From Myxosarcina sp. GI1 (lineage in GTDB: Bacteria > Cyanobacteriota > Cyanobacteriia > Cyanobacteriales > Xenococcaceae), in contig NZ_JRFE01000014.1 of the NCBI RefSeq assembly GCF_000756305.1, positions 302,300 through 366,299 on the forward strand: a stretch of DNA of 64,000 nt, written 5' to 3'. Each line of letters begins with the position of its first letter. Within the stretch, counting starts at the first letter, position 1. Below, piece by piece: positions 39,741-48,574 of this stretch. Below the pieces are notes generated by a model. That model made no database searches. It was given only the letters and a program-made list of their open reading frames with translations, and was not told where the DNA came from. The position numbers were made by a program, and so were the translations under genes.

Positions 39741-40946
39741 TTAAAAATAAATTTCTTGAAAATCAGATGCGGTAAGAGAGGCGACAGAAATATTGAGAGT
39801 GGCTAAAGTTTGCGTACCGAAAACAATATTTTTATCGGCAAAAGTTAAATTGGCAAAGGTCAAACCATCAGCTAAACCAATTTTGTCTACTCCTAATTGA
39901 AAGTCTTTGACTGTATCGCTTCCTTCTTCTGCTGCTAAAACAAAGGTATCATTTCCAGCATTTCCCCGTAAGATATCGTTACCTTTTCCACCTCTTAGAA
40001 GATCGTCTCCTTTATTTCCCCATAGTCGATCGTCACCAGCACCTCCTTCTAAAAGGTCGTCTCCGTTATTTCCCCATAGTTTGTCTTTCCCAACACCTCC
40101 ATACAGTTTGTCATTTCCACCGCGACCAAAAAGAATATCTTCACCATCAAAACCTTTAATAATATCGTCTTGCTTGGTACCAAAGATAACTTTATTGCTA
40201 ACAGAGTTATCTTCTTCAGAGGGAACAAATTTGCTATTAGTAAGTTTTGCTTCAGTGGAAACAATTGTATCTTTATCGTCGAATTTTTGCCCACTTACGC
40301 GAATGCCATTAATTGAACCTAATAAATTTTTTTCAACTATATAATTTATATCGGTTGTGGCTTTCTCGACATCAATTGAAATACTATTATTTACTACAAG
40401 CTTTGTATTTCCACTTACATCAGTACTCGTTTCTCCTTCAATCAATAAAACAAGCTCAGTTATATCTCCTTTATCGTTGCTAAATGTATTGCCAATTTTA
40501 TACTCTATTCTTGGGTTTAATTCATTATTATCTTCACCATCTAATTCATCATTCAAGGGAAATCCGCCTTCAACACCTTCGGCACCATCACTTGGTATTA
40601 CTAGTTCGCCATCAAAACGAGTAAAGGGATCATTTTTTTTAACAAATCTTGCTTGTAAATCCAGAGTTAAACCAGGTTTTTTAATAACAATGTCGGTAGG
40701 ACTATCATCGTCAGGGTCATCGGGTTTATTGTCAAGATTAATTTGAAATTCCTTTCCTCCAGCAGGCAAATCTTCAAATGTACCATTGAAATTTTCGATC
40801 GCTTTTTTAAAGGTCGTAATTTTTCCAATAGTAGTAGTATTAAGTGGTTTGTCATTTGACTGCAATGTAAATACTTGAAAATCGTATTCTACACTAAAAT
40901 TAGTACTCCTACTTCCTGTTGACTTACCGCCTTTACCTCTTCCCAT
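39741..40946 (-). CDS. RTX calcium-binding protein
   Basis: 401-aa protein with no N-terminal signal. Residues about 1-250 are polar and of unknown fold. Residues about 258-335 hold RTX nonapeptides (GGNDKLYGG, GNNGDDLLEG, GGAGDDRLWG, GGKGNDILRG, GNAGNDTFVL) that would bind calcium outside the cell. The C-terminus (DTVKDFQLGVDKIGL ... SDFQEIYF) is the type I secretion end typical of such proteins. ATG at 40946 has a GGAG site. No type I exporter is nearby. It lies between TPS gene 2 and the DUF1822 gene. Confidence 0.92.
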   Translation of the reverse strand: MGRGKGGKSTGSRSTNFSVEYDFQVFTLQSNDKPLNTTTIGKITTFKKAIENFNGTFEDLPAGGKEFQINLDNKPDDPDDDSPTDIVIKKPGLTLDLQARFVKKNDPFTRFDGELVIPSDGAEGVEGGFPLNDELDGEDNNELNPRIEYKIGNTFSNDKGDITELVLLIEGETSTDVSGNTKLVVNNSISIDVEKATTDINYIVEKNLLGSINGIRVSGQKFDDKDTIVSTEAKLTNSKFVPSEEDNSVSNKVIFGTKQDDIIKGFDGEDILFGRGGNDKLYGGVGKDKLWGNNGDDLLEGGAGDDRLWGNKGDDLLRGGKGNDILRGNAGNDTFVLAAEEGSDTVKDFQLGVDKIGLADGLTFANLTFADKNIVFGTQTLATLNISVASLTASDFQEIYF

Positions 40947-41345
40947 AATTTTATTTCTCCTTATTTATAAGTATTCAATAGGAGGTTTTATTCTGCTCGA
41001 TCGGCGAACCGTGTATTGTAGACTTAATTATTAAAAGCTTTTTGGTTCAGTGTTTTATTATTAGACCTTGCTTAAAAAACAAGTTTCTGAGATTTTTTGT
41101 AAAATTAACCCAATCGACAAAATAATCTTATAATGCTTGATTTTTTTTGTATACTAAATTGTTACTAATGTTATTTGATTAAATGTGAATTTATGTTGCT
41201 TTTTGTAATCAGTTGGCAAACAATTATTTTGGTCGAATAATATTTTTTGATAAATCCGAACAAAAAAAGTAACTTTTCTTATTTTTTATTTATTAAATTT
41301 TTAAAATATCGGAAAAATTTTGATTCACTTTAATTTTTCTTAATA
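40947..41345. promoter_or_regulatory. A/T-rich leader region of the RTX gene
   Basis: 399 bp with no gene, between the DUF1822 stop and the RTX start. Very A/T rich. It must contain the RTX promoter. I see no clear palindrome, terminator or copy of the element found at 43878. Confidence 0.5.
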
Positions 41346-42494
41346 TTAAAAACGTATAGTTTCTTGTCGATAGTTATTTGCTTCTGGCTCAGTTTCCCAC
41401 ACCAAACCTTCGCCTGGTTCTAACATTACTTCTAAATAAAGTAAGTCCACGGGCGCGATCGCAATATCTTCATTATTTTCAAAAGGTTGCAAAGCTTCTG
41501 TTAGCAAGCGCAGTTTAAAACCTACAGGAATTTGTTGTTCTGAAACCGTACTTTGTAATTCAAATCGCCAAACTAAGTTATTTTCTTTAGTAGTGGGAAA
41601 AATTATTAATTCATAAGAATTACCTGCAATAGTTAATTGTCGGGATACACCCGTAACCGTCTCTATACTTCGCATTCCTACAGGTGCGATAGTTAATTCT
41701 TTTCTCGACCAGCCCCACTGTTGCGCCAAGTTATCAACTCCTGTTTGCAACCATTGAGGAATTGACCAGCTTATAGATATGCCTTGACGCAGTTGAAATA
41801 AACTTTTACGCCAGTTATCTCGCGCCAGTAATGCACCCCATAGTGAAAAAGGTATAGCCAAACGAGGAAATTTGAGTTCGGGATTACCCAATCTTTCTAG
41901 CAGGTTTTCTGCCTGGATGGATGAAACAGCAGATAATGACTCGACTTCAGCCCGTAATATGCCTACAGAACTAGTTTGATGTGTTACCCAGAGTACATTA
42001 AGGTCTTGAATTAAATCGTCACTTTCTAAACTGTAAGTGCGATCGCGCCAATCGTAAAGTCCTTGAGTTTTTAACTGGTAATGAGTTGTATAACCATAAA
42101 TTTCAATACAATCATCATCGGGCTGTACTCGCACTGCTACATAATAATCAGCAATCCATTCGGGAATATCTAGCCATTCTTGAGGTACGCGCAATTCATA
42201 ATTATCGATCGCCAAAGTAGGGATTAATATTAAACGATAGTTCTCAAAAGTAATTGCCGTACCATTTACCACTTCCCAAAAACTCGGTAGGGTATCGATG
42301 CTGTAAGCTAGTCGGGCATCGGAGGCAATTTCTTCTCGAAACCAGGGTAAAAATGCTTGCAAGCAAAGTTGATTGAGCCAAGCACGGCGATCGCCACCAG
42401 CGGTAGAATAAGCGTGTTCGGTAATTTCTATGGCATCAGGATTTTCTAAGTAAAGATGTTCTGAATAGATTGTATGAGTAGGATAGTCAAACAT
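41346..42494 (-). CDS. DUF1822 family protein
   Basis: 382-aa cyanobacterial DUF1822 protein. Recognisable segments are AWLNQLCLQAFLPWF near residue 39, IPEWIADYYVAVRVQPDD near 130, and the terminal IAPVDLLYLEVMLEPGEG. No signal peptide or membrane helix, so cytoplasmic. Function unknown; in many cyanobacteria it lies beside a sigma-like gene, and here it follows that gene by 78 bp on the same strand. ATG at 42494. A relic of a second copy lies at 36785-36877. Confidence 0.88.
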   Translation of the reverse strand: MFDYPTHTIYSEHLYLENPDAIEITEHAYSTAGGDRRAWLNQLCLQAFLPWFREEIASDARLAYSIDTLPSFWEVVNGTAITFENYRLILIPTLAIDNYELRVPQEWLDIPEWIADYYVAVRVQPDDDCIEIYGYTTHYQLKTQGLYDWRDRTYSLESDDLIQDLNVLWVTHQTSSVGILRAEVESLSAVSSIQAENLLERLGNPELKFPRLAIPFSLWGALLARDNWRKSLFQLRQGISISWSIPQWLQTGVDNLAQQWGWSRKELTIAPVGMRSIETVTGVSRQLTIAGNSYELIIFPTTKENNLVWRFELQSTVSEQQIPVGFKLRLLTEALQPFENNEDIAIAPVDLLYLEVMLEPGEGLVWETEPEANNYRQETIRF

Positions 42495-42572
42495 AGGTAT
42501 TTTCGGTTAATAAAGCGATCGGAATTTAAGTTAGGGGCAAGATAGGCTTTTCCTACTATGTCTGTAAAACAA

Positions 42573-43769
42573 TTATTCGACCTGATTTTGGTGGTAATGA
42601 TATCTGAGCCATTCCTCCAAGCTTGAATTAACTTTTTCTATTACGTCCGATCCAAGAGAAATATGCAAAGTTTGCTGACTCCATTTAGTTAAAGTTATTA
42701 ACAATGATTTTTTAATACTGCTGAGACGGCGAGAAACTTGATACTGCTTGAGATTTAGCTGCTTAGCAACTTCAGTTTGTGTAAGCTGTTTACCATAGTA
42801 AACCTGTAATAATTGTCGTGCTTCTGGTTTTAAAGCAGCGATCGCATCATTTAATGCTCGATTTAACCGTGTTTGATAGTTTTGTGAACTTGCCGTTTCT
42901 TCTCGCTCGATCGCTTGAGTAAGTAGAGAAATCGATTTATCGTCAGGCATCATATCTAATAAGCTTGTATTGCCTTCATCTTTTATCGGAGTATCTGCCG
43001 AGACAATTTGGGGATAAAGTAAATTACGGGCAGCTCTAGCGCAAGCTAACAACCACTTTTCTAGAGTTTGTGAATTTATTGCTGAAGTATTTTTGCCCAA
43101 ACGGCTCAAATGTTCTGAATTATAAAGTTCTGCAATCGCTTTTGCCGTATCAGCGTCTGGTTTGATAAGCTTTCGAGTTCTTTGACGATCGACAGAATGA
43201 AATTCGCAGTAGCATTCCCAAGCCAATAGATAACATTCAATAGTTTGACTATCAAAACCCATGTATTGCAATGATTTTATCAGTCGCTTACGGCTTAGTT
43301 TGTGTAATAAAGACCAATCAGAACATATATCTGCTTCTTTTCGCACTCTCAACAGATCTTTAATAACGTGCTTAAAGGATAATTCGGCGTAGCTTTTTAA
43401 ATAGGGACTGTATTGAGGATTAAAGTTTTTCAGAATTTTAGGTATATGTGCGATCGCAATCTGAAAATAGTCTGCTAGAGAAGAATGACCAGAAACATTA
43501 AGCGTAAATTTTTTTACTGCCCAGTAGCAATCTTCTTGTAAATAAGCAGCAATATGAGAAGCAGCTAGATAGTTTAGATTTGGTTGAGTTTGCCAGACTT
43601 TATGCCAGTATAATGCCCAAAAATTTTTAGACTGGCGATCGGGTATCTGTTGCAAACTAGTTGTCATACTCCGCCGCAATTTAGGATCTCTTATCCAGCC
43701 ACCAAATCGATCTACTTCAAATTTGATAAAGGTAGAAAAAATTTCCACTGTATCTTCTCGGCGTTGCAT
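42573..43769 (-). CDS. Sigma-70-like regulator
   Basis: 398-aa protein with a clear sigma region-4 helix-turn-helix at about residues 329-358 (LTQTEVAKQLNLKQYQVSRRL), preceded by ALKPEARQLLQVYYGKQ. The upstream 300 residues are helical; a canonical region 2 is not obvious to me. It is therefore a divergent sigma factor, not a housekeeping one. ATG at 43769. It is divergent from the double-glycine-leader gene across 182 bp and heads the minus-strand block, which makes it the likely local regulator (inference). Confidence 0.8.
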   Translation of the reverse strand: MQRREDTVEIFSTFIKFEVDRFGGWIRDPKLRRSMTTSLQQIPDRQSKNFWALYWHKVWQTQPNLNYLAASHIAAYLQEDCYWAVKKFTLNVSGHSSLADYFQIAIAHIPKILKNFNPQYSPYLKSYAELSFKHVIKDLLRVRKEADICSDWSLLHKLSRKRLIKSLQYMGFDSQTIECYLLAWECYCEFHSVDRQRTRKLIKPDADTAKAIAELYNSEHLSRLGKNTSAINSQTLEKWLLACARAARNLLYPQIVSADTPIKDEGNTSLLDMMPDDKSISLLTQAIEREETASSQNYQTRLNRALNDAIAALKPEARQLLQVYYGKQLTQTEVAKQLNLKQYQVSRRLSSIKKSLLITLTKWSQQTLHISLGSDVIEKVNSSLEEWLRYHYHQNQVE

Positions 43770-43877
43770 GGAATAATCGCTGCTTTTGAGATGTATGTAA
43801 TTTCAATTATAAATCTATGCCTTACTAGATAAACCTGCGATCGATATCTGTAACAAAACAAAATTGCCTGCTTATGC

Positions 43878-43902
43878 TGCATAAAAACTTTAAGCCGTCG
43901 TA
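43878..43902 (+). promoter_or_regulatory. Promoter-like element, copy 1
   Basis: TGCATAAAAACT, six variable bases, then CGTCGTA, ending 49 bp before the ATG at 43952. The same element, with the same six-base gap, lies at 44531-44555 before the 56-aa gene. It is a candidate target of the divergent sigma-like protein. Confidence 0.55.
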
Positions 43903-43951
43903 AAAGGTGGAATCAAAACTCATAGTTAACAAGTAAATAGGAGACAAAACC

Positions 43952-44359
43952 ATGTCTAATATTGACAAAATTACGGCAAACGAAGAATTATTTACCGAAT
44001 TAACACCAAAAGAAGGAGCAATGATTGAGGGAGGACAGTTTACTATTCTAATTAGAGATGTTGGTCCAGCTAGGGCAGCGGCACCATTAGCATTTAAAGC
44101 TAGTCAGATTCAAGCTCAACCCAACCCGACAGTTCTTCAAATAACAAATGGCACGGGCTACAATTTGAATTTTGGTTTGGACTTTGATGCACCTAACGCT
44201 GGCTCAAATCTTTCCATTGCTCCAAATGCGGTTCAAAATTTTCTAGGTCAAAACCCGAAAGCTATAGTAAAACACGATCTGAGTCTCTTGTTACCAGGAT
44301 CGCAAGAAATTGCTACGGAGTTGAATCCAGGAAGAAGATATGAATTTTACGAAGTCTAA
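43952..44359 (+). CDS. Protein with double-glycine leader
   Basis: 135-aa protein. Residues 1-28 match a double-glycine export leader: Leu17, Thr18, Glu21, Ile25, Gly27 and Gly28 (LTPKEGAMIEGG) fit the -12, -11, -8, -4, -2 and -1 positions used by C39-peptidase ABC exporters. The mature part would be about 107 residues and contains an NGTGYNLNFGLDFDAPNAG stretch that looks beta-rich. No known family. ATG at 43952 has a TAGGAG ribosome site. No exporter is in the window. It is the first gene of the plus-strand block, with a promoter-like element upstream and a hairpin downstream. Confidence 0.75.
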   Translation: MSNIDKITANEELFTELTPKEGAMIEGGQFTILIRDVGPARAAAPLAFKASQIQAQPNPTVLQITNGTGYNLNFGLDFDAPNAGSNLSIAPNAVQNFLGQNPKAIVKHDLSLLLPGSQEIATELNPGRRYEFYEV

Positions 44360-44446
44360 TAAGATTAGTTGTCTGACATTATGAAAAATACATACTTAGT
44401 CAGTCCTAAGCTTAAAAAAAGCGAATAAAAGCCATATCTATTAAAG

Positions 44447-44486
44447 TAAACTATTCCCCGGCTGATGCTAGAGGAGGAATAGTTTA
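44447..44486 (+). terminator. Probable rho-independent terminator
   Basis: TAAACTATTCC (44447-44457) pairs with GGAATAGTTTA (44476-44486), 11 bp, followed by TTTTG. It ends the transcript of the double-glycine-leader gene. Confidence 0.7.
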
Positions 44487-44530
44487 TTTTGTCTCGGACG
44501 GGCTTTATTCAAAAACTTCTCTCCTAACTC

Positions 44531-44555
44531 TGCATAAAAACTCGAAATTGTCGTA
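44531..44555 (+). promoter_or_regulatory. Promoter-like element, copy 2
   Basis: TGCATAAAAACT, six variable bases, then TGTCGTA, about 120 bp before the 56-aa gene. Same order and gap as at 43878-43902; one further upstream base (C) is also shared. Confidence 0.55.
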
Positions 44556-44674
44556 GAGAAAAATATCAGATTAAAACAATAAAAATTTGCATCTACGAAT
44601 TATTTATTTTTAGCTAACGTGCAATTTCATCTCAATAGATATACAGGGTTGAATTGCCACTAAGGAGGGAAACC

Positions 44675-44845
44675 ATGAATACTCAATGGGAAAAAATAAT
44701 TTTTAAAATCTTATGTTGGTTATTCGTAGAAGCTGTTTTTAATTTAATTGGAATTGACGATTTAATTGATTATGGTGAATTCACGCTGATACCTAAAGTA
44801 ATGCTGCAAGTAAATGCTACAGAACTCGCTCTCCACCAATGTTAA
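44675..44845 (+). CDS. 56-aa single-helix membrane protein
   Basis: Start ATG 44675 is fixed by an excellent AAGGAGGG site 4-12 bases upstream. The protein opens MNTQWEKIIFK and has one hydrophobic helix (ILCWLFVEAVFNLIGI). An acidic patch (DDLIDYGEF) and a short tail ending in His-Gln-Cys follow. It is probably a membrane peptide. I know no function. It lies 82 bp before the CHAT-CHASE2 gene, on the same strand. Confidence 0.72.
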   Translation: MNTQWEKIIFKILCWLFVEAVFNLIGIDDLIDYGEFTLIPKVMLQVNATELALHQC

Positions 44846-44927
44846 ATAACTACAAACTACAGAGCGTACATAAACCAATTCGCTGTAAATTTTAGTTAGG
44901 CGCGATCGCAGTTTGAGGAAAGGCTCG

Positions 44928-47288
44928 GTGAACAAGTTAGTTGTTTTAAAATTAGGAGAAGAAACCTTAAAAACTGGTTTTCCCGTAACTCTGCAAATTG
45001 GAGAAGAATATACTCGCCCTAGCGTTGAAATTACAGGTAATTTACCTGCCTATCCAGAAATTATCTATCATTACCGTTATTGGCAAACTATTTACCGTAA
45101 TCTAAAGTTGGCATCTCGCCCCATTGGTTTACCCAAACAAACTCTTGCCGCCAATACCATAGAAGAATGTCAGCAAGCCGCAAATATTTTTAACACACAT
45201 TTCAACAATTGGCTGGCAGCAGATTCTTTTCGTCCCATTCGTGAGAAATTTTTAGAAAAGCTCTCTCCAGAAGATAGCATTCGCATCCTATTACAAACTG
45301 AAGATTTTCAAATACAACAACTACCCTGGCAGCTTTGGGATTTATTAGAACAATATCCCAAAGCAGAAATAGCTTTAAGTTCTTCTGTATACGAACAGGC
45401 GGATAGAAAAGCATACATTGGCGAAAAAATCAAGATATTAGCTATTTTGGGTAATAGTCAGGGAATTGATACCAAAACTGACAGAGCCATTCTCGAACGT
45501 TTACCTAATGTTGATATTACTTTTTTAGTAGAACCAGAACGTCAAGAAATTAATGACCGATTTTGGGAACAGCATTGGCAGATTTTATTCTTTGCAGGAC
45601 ATAGTTCTACTCAAGAACTAAAGAATGCTGGCAAAATTTATATCAATCAAACTGAGAGTCTAACTATAACTCAATTAAAGTATGCCCTAAAAAAAGCAGT
45701 TGCAAGAGGTTTACAATTAGCTATTTTTAACTCTTGTGATGGCTTAGGATTAGCACGGGAGTTTGCACCCCTACAAATTCCTCAAATTATTGTCATGCGA
45801 GAACCAGTTCCTGACAAGGTAGCACATCAGTTTTCCAAATATTTTTTACAGGCATACTCTCAGGGAACTTCTTGTTATTTAGCCGTGCGAGAAGCAAGAG
45901 AGCGATTACAGGGTGTAGAGAGTCAATATCCTTGTGCTAGTTGGTTGCCTGTTATCTGTCAAAATCCTGCGGAAGTACCTTTAATTTGGCAAGAACTGTA
46001 TAATAGCAAACCTATACTCAATTCAACTCAAGTTTTAGTCAAATTTACTCCCAATAAAAAGAAAATAAACTTATTTAGTTTTTCAGCAATCCTAATAGTA
46101 AGCACCCTGATGTTTGGGTTAGTAATGGGGACAAGATATTTTGGTTTCTTGCAATCTCTAGAATTAAAAGCGTTCGATCGCTTATTGCAATTACGTCCTT
46201 CGGAAAAACCCGATCCGCGCCTTTTAATTGTAGCCATAACAGAAGAAGATGTACGAAACCAACAATCGGAAAAACCGCGAGGTTCTCTATCAGATAAATC
46301 TCTTGCTCGGCTGTTAACACAATTAGAACAAGCTCGACCAGCAGTGATTGGGTTAGACATCTATCGGGATTATCCAGTGGATGAAGAAGATTCCGAACTA
46401 GACAAATTATTGAAAAACAGCAGTTCCCTAGTAAGTGTCTGTAAAGTTAGCAATCCTCGCGCGGGTATATCGGGTGTTGCTCCACCTCCAGAAGTTTCCA
46501 AAAATAATCTAGGTTTTAGTAATATTCTTCTAGATTCAGATAATGTGGTGCGTCGTCATTATTTAGCTTTAACTCCTCTTGCTTCTGTTTGTAATACTTC
46601 TTACTCTTTAAGTGTTCAACTTGCTTTACGCTATCTCTACAACCAAGGCATCGAACTTAAATTTACCTCTGAAGGCGCATGGCAACTAGGAAAACTAACC
46701 TTTAAACCCCTGGAATCACATACTGGAGGATATCAAGGAATTGATGCTTTAGGTCATCAAATCTTACTCAATTATCGAGCTTCACCTTCCCTAGAAGCGA
46801 TCGCTCCACAAATATCTTTGGGTGATTTTTTGGCGGGAAAACTAAACGATTCGGCAATTAAAGACCGCATAGTTCTAATTGGTACGACAGCAGAGAGCTT
46901 TCGCGATTATTCTTTAACTCCCTACACTGACAATGGAAAACCCAAAATCATTCCAGGAGTAGTATTGCAAGCTCAAATGGTTAGCCAACTTATTAATGCT
47001 GCTATGGATAGAAGACCTTTATTACAAACTTGGTCGATCTGGTATGAAATCTTTTGGATATGGAGTTGGTCTTTAATTGGTAGTTTATTAGCTTGGTATT
47101 TGCGGCAGCCTAATTATTTAATAATAGGTGTTGGAGGAGTATTACTGATTTTATCTGGTGCTAGTCTGATTTTATTAATTATATTTGCTTTATGGATTCC
47201 TTTAGTTCCTGCATTTTTAGCTGTGAGCGGTAGTGCTATATGTACGGCAGTCTTTCTAGCAAATAGCAAAAACCCTAAGTTAAGTTAA
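44928..47288 (+). CDS. CHAT-CHASE2 membrane protein
   Basis: 786-aa protein. An N-terminal cytoplasmic CHAT protease domain covers about 95-355 with the dyad His225 (FFAGHSS) and Cys270 (NSCDGLG). A transmembrane helix at about 378-400 follows, then an extracellular CHASE2 sensor (about 405-690, opening LELKAFDRLLQLRP and PDPRLLIVAITEEDV). Three transmembrane helices at about 700-780 close it. CHASE2 normally feeds a C-terminal kinase or cyclase; here nothing follows and the effector is N-terminal. I chose GTG 44928, with GAGG upstream; a TTG at 44913 is possible. The DUF928 gene follows. Confidence 0.9.
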   Translation: MNKLVVLKLGEETLKTGFPVTLQIGEEYTRPSVEITGNLPAYPEIIYHYRYWQTIYRNLKLASRPIGLPKQTLAANTIEECQQAANIFNTHFNNWLAADSFRPIREKFLEKLSPEDSIRILLQTEDFQIQQLPWQLWDLLEQYPKAEIALSSSVYEQADRKAYIGEKIKILAILGNSQGIDTKTDRAILERLPNVDITFLVEPERQEINDRFWEQHWQILFFAGHSSTQELKNAGKIYINQTESLTITQLKYALKKAVARGLQLAIFNSCDGLGLAREFAPLQIPQIIVMREPVPDKVAHQFSKYFLQAYSQGTSCYLAVREARERLQGVESQYPCASWLPVICQNPAEVPLIWQELYNSKPILNSTQVLVKFTPNKKKINLFSFSAILIVSTLMFGLVMGTRYFGFLQSLELKAFDRLLQLRPSEKPDPRLLIVAITEEDVRNQQSEKPRGSLSDKSLARLLTQLEQARPAVIGLDIYRDYPVDEEDSELDKLLKNSSSLVSVCKVSNPRAGISGVAPPPEVSKNNLGFSNILLDSDNVVRRHYLALTPLASVCNTSYSLSVQLALRYLYNQGIELKFTSEGAWQLGKLTFKPLESHTGGYQGIDALGHQILLNYRASPSLEAIAPQISLGDFLAGKLNDSAIKDRIVLIGTTAESFRDYSLTPYTDNGKPKIIPGVVLQAQMVSQLINAAMDRRPLLQTWSIWYEIFWIWSWSLIGSLLAWYLRQPNYLIIGVGGVLLILSGASLILLIIFALWIPLVPAFLAVSGSAICTAVFLANSKNPKLS

Positions 47289-47403
47289 GTTATAGTGAGC
47301 TTTTTATTTAAACTAAATTATTTAAAATAAAGAAAAGAGCTATTTTGTTTACTATCGATAATAATTAATACAAAGTTTTAAAAGTTTTTGATAGCTCAAT
47401 TTT

Positions 47404-48255
47404 ATGATGATTACCAACAACTATTGGCGGACTTTTAAACTAATTACCACCTTAGTTATCATAACTATCGTGGCTGGGATTGCTCGCTCTTCAAAACTAT
47501 TGGCAGAGTCAGTTATTGTTAGTAGCAAATCAATCGAATTTGTTCCCCCACCTCCACCACCAGACCGTAGTGCAGCAGGCGATCGCGGTGAAGCTGCAAG
47601 TCGCGGATGTATTAATAGCGAGCAACCTTTAACAGCATTAGTTCCAAGTTATCAACAAACAATTCATTTAAATAAAGAAGAAACTATTCCAGTCACTAAA
47701 GTTTGGGGGTTAACAACCTCTGAATATCCTACTTTTTGGTTTTTAATTCCTTTCAAGCACAGGGAGATTTCGTCAATGGAGTTCGTTCTCAAAGATGAGT
47801 CTCAACAACCTAGTAAAACAATATACCGTAATTTATTAACCATACCCGAAACTCCTGGTATTATCAGCATTGCTACCAAACATCACGCTCCATCTTTAAA
47901 AATCAGCCAAACTAACCAACCAAAAATGTATCATTGGTTTCTAAAAGTACGAGTCAAATGTAACCCGCAACAGCCAGCAAAATTACATTTTGTTGAAGGA
48001 TGGATCGAGCGGACTAATTTAAATTGGGAATTTGGCGATCGCTTAGAGCAGCTAACTGCTATAGAAAAGGCTGCATTTTACGCTAAAAAAGGAATATGGC
48101 ACGATGCAGTGACTAACTTGGCAGAACTTAGCCTGGCTAATCCTGGCAGCGATCGCCAAAATTATGCGGCTGAATGGAAAAGCCTGTTGCAATCTGTAGA
48201 TTTGGAGATTTTAGCCAACTATCCACTGCTCGACTGTTGTAAATTTCTTGAGTAA
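47404..48255 (+). CDS. DUF928 family exported protein
   Basis: 283-aa protein. A signal peptide or anchor runs to about residue 34 (KLLAES). DUF928 follows: FVPPPPPPDRSAAGDRGEAASRG, LTALVPSY, PTFWFLIPF and a C-terminal helical part (EKAAFYAKKGIWHDAVTNLAEL). DUF928 genes commonly accompany CHASE2 and CHAT genes in cyanobacteria. Periplasmic role likely; function unknown. ATG at 47404. It closes the plus-strand block. Confidence 0.85.
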   Translation: MMITNNYWRTFKLITTLVIITIVAGIARSSKLLAESVIVSSKSIEFVPPPPPPDRSAAGDRGEAASRGCINSEQPLTALVPSYQQTIHLNKEETIPVTKVWGLTTSEYPTFWFLIPFKHREISSMEFVLKDESQQPSKTIYRNLLTIPETPGIISIATKHHAPSLKISQTNQPKMYHWFLKVRVKCNPQQPAKLHFVEGWIERTNLNWEFGDRLEQLTAIEKAAFYAKKGIWHDAVTNLAELSLANPGSDRQNYAAEWKSLLQSVDLEILANYPLLDCCKFLE

Positions 48256-48379
48256 ATGGCTCTACTCAACTCTTTAATGTTAGGTAACTTAAAGAGCAAT
48301 TCATAACTAAGTTCGATAAAAATTGTGATAATAGTAAAATCTGGCAAAAAAAATACCCCCCATCACTGGAGAGCATTGT

Positions 48380-48517
48380 TTAGTCATTTATCTTTTGAGC
48401 TTTTTCCTCGTCGCTTACAGGAACTGTAATAAGCTCTGCTTGCTCGGCATTTGCGGTTTTCTCTTTATAAACTGCGAGCGCAATTACACCGATTAAAAGT
48501 GTATCTATTAAAAGCAT
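48380..48517 (-). CDS. 45-aa single-helix protein downstream of psbA
   Basis: Short frame from ATG 48517 to TAA 48380. It opens MLLIDTLLIGVIALAVYKEK, a single transmembrane helix, then ends with an acidic tail (VSDEEKAQKIND). GAGGA lies 11-15 bases upstream. It is separated from psbA by a terminator, so it has its own promoter or is read through. It does not match any small photosystem subunit I can recall. Codon use and topology support a real gene; function unknown. Confidence 0.6.
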   Translation of the reverse strand: MLLIDTLLIGVIALAVYKEKTANAEQAELITVPVSDEEKAQKIND

Positions 48518-48574
48518 GGGTTGGATTATCCTCGTCTAAGATTGGCTAAAAATTGACATTAAATGCTTATCTAA

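Larger units (their letters stand above)
44360..44674. promoter_or_regulatory. Spacer with terminator-like hairpin and promoter-like element
   Basis: 315 bp without a gene. The first part ends the double-glycine-leader transcript with a long stem (44447-44486). The second holds the promoter-like element at 44531-44555. The AAGGAGGG ribosome site of the 56-aa gene is at 44662-44670. Confidence 0.6.

Noticed and set aside
40049-40294. Alternative frame within the RTX gene
   Set aside because: It arises from the repeated nonapeptide codons and has no start signal.
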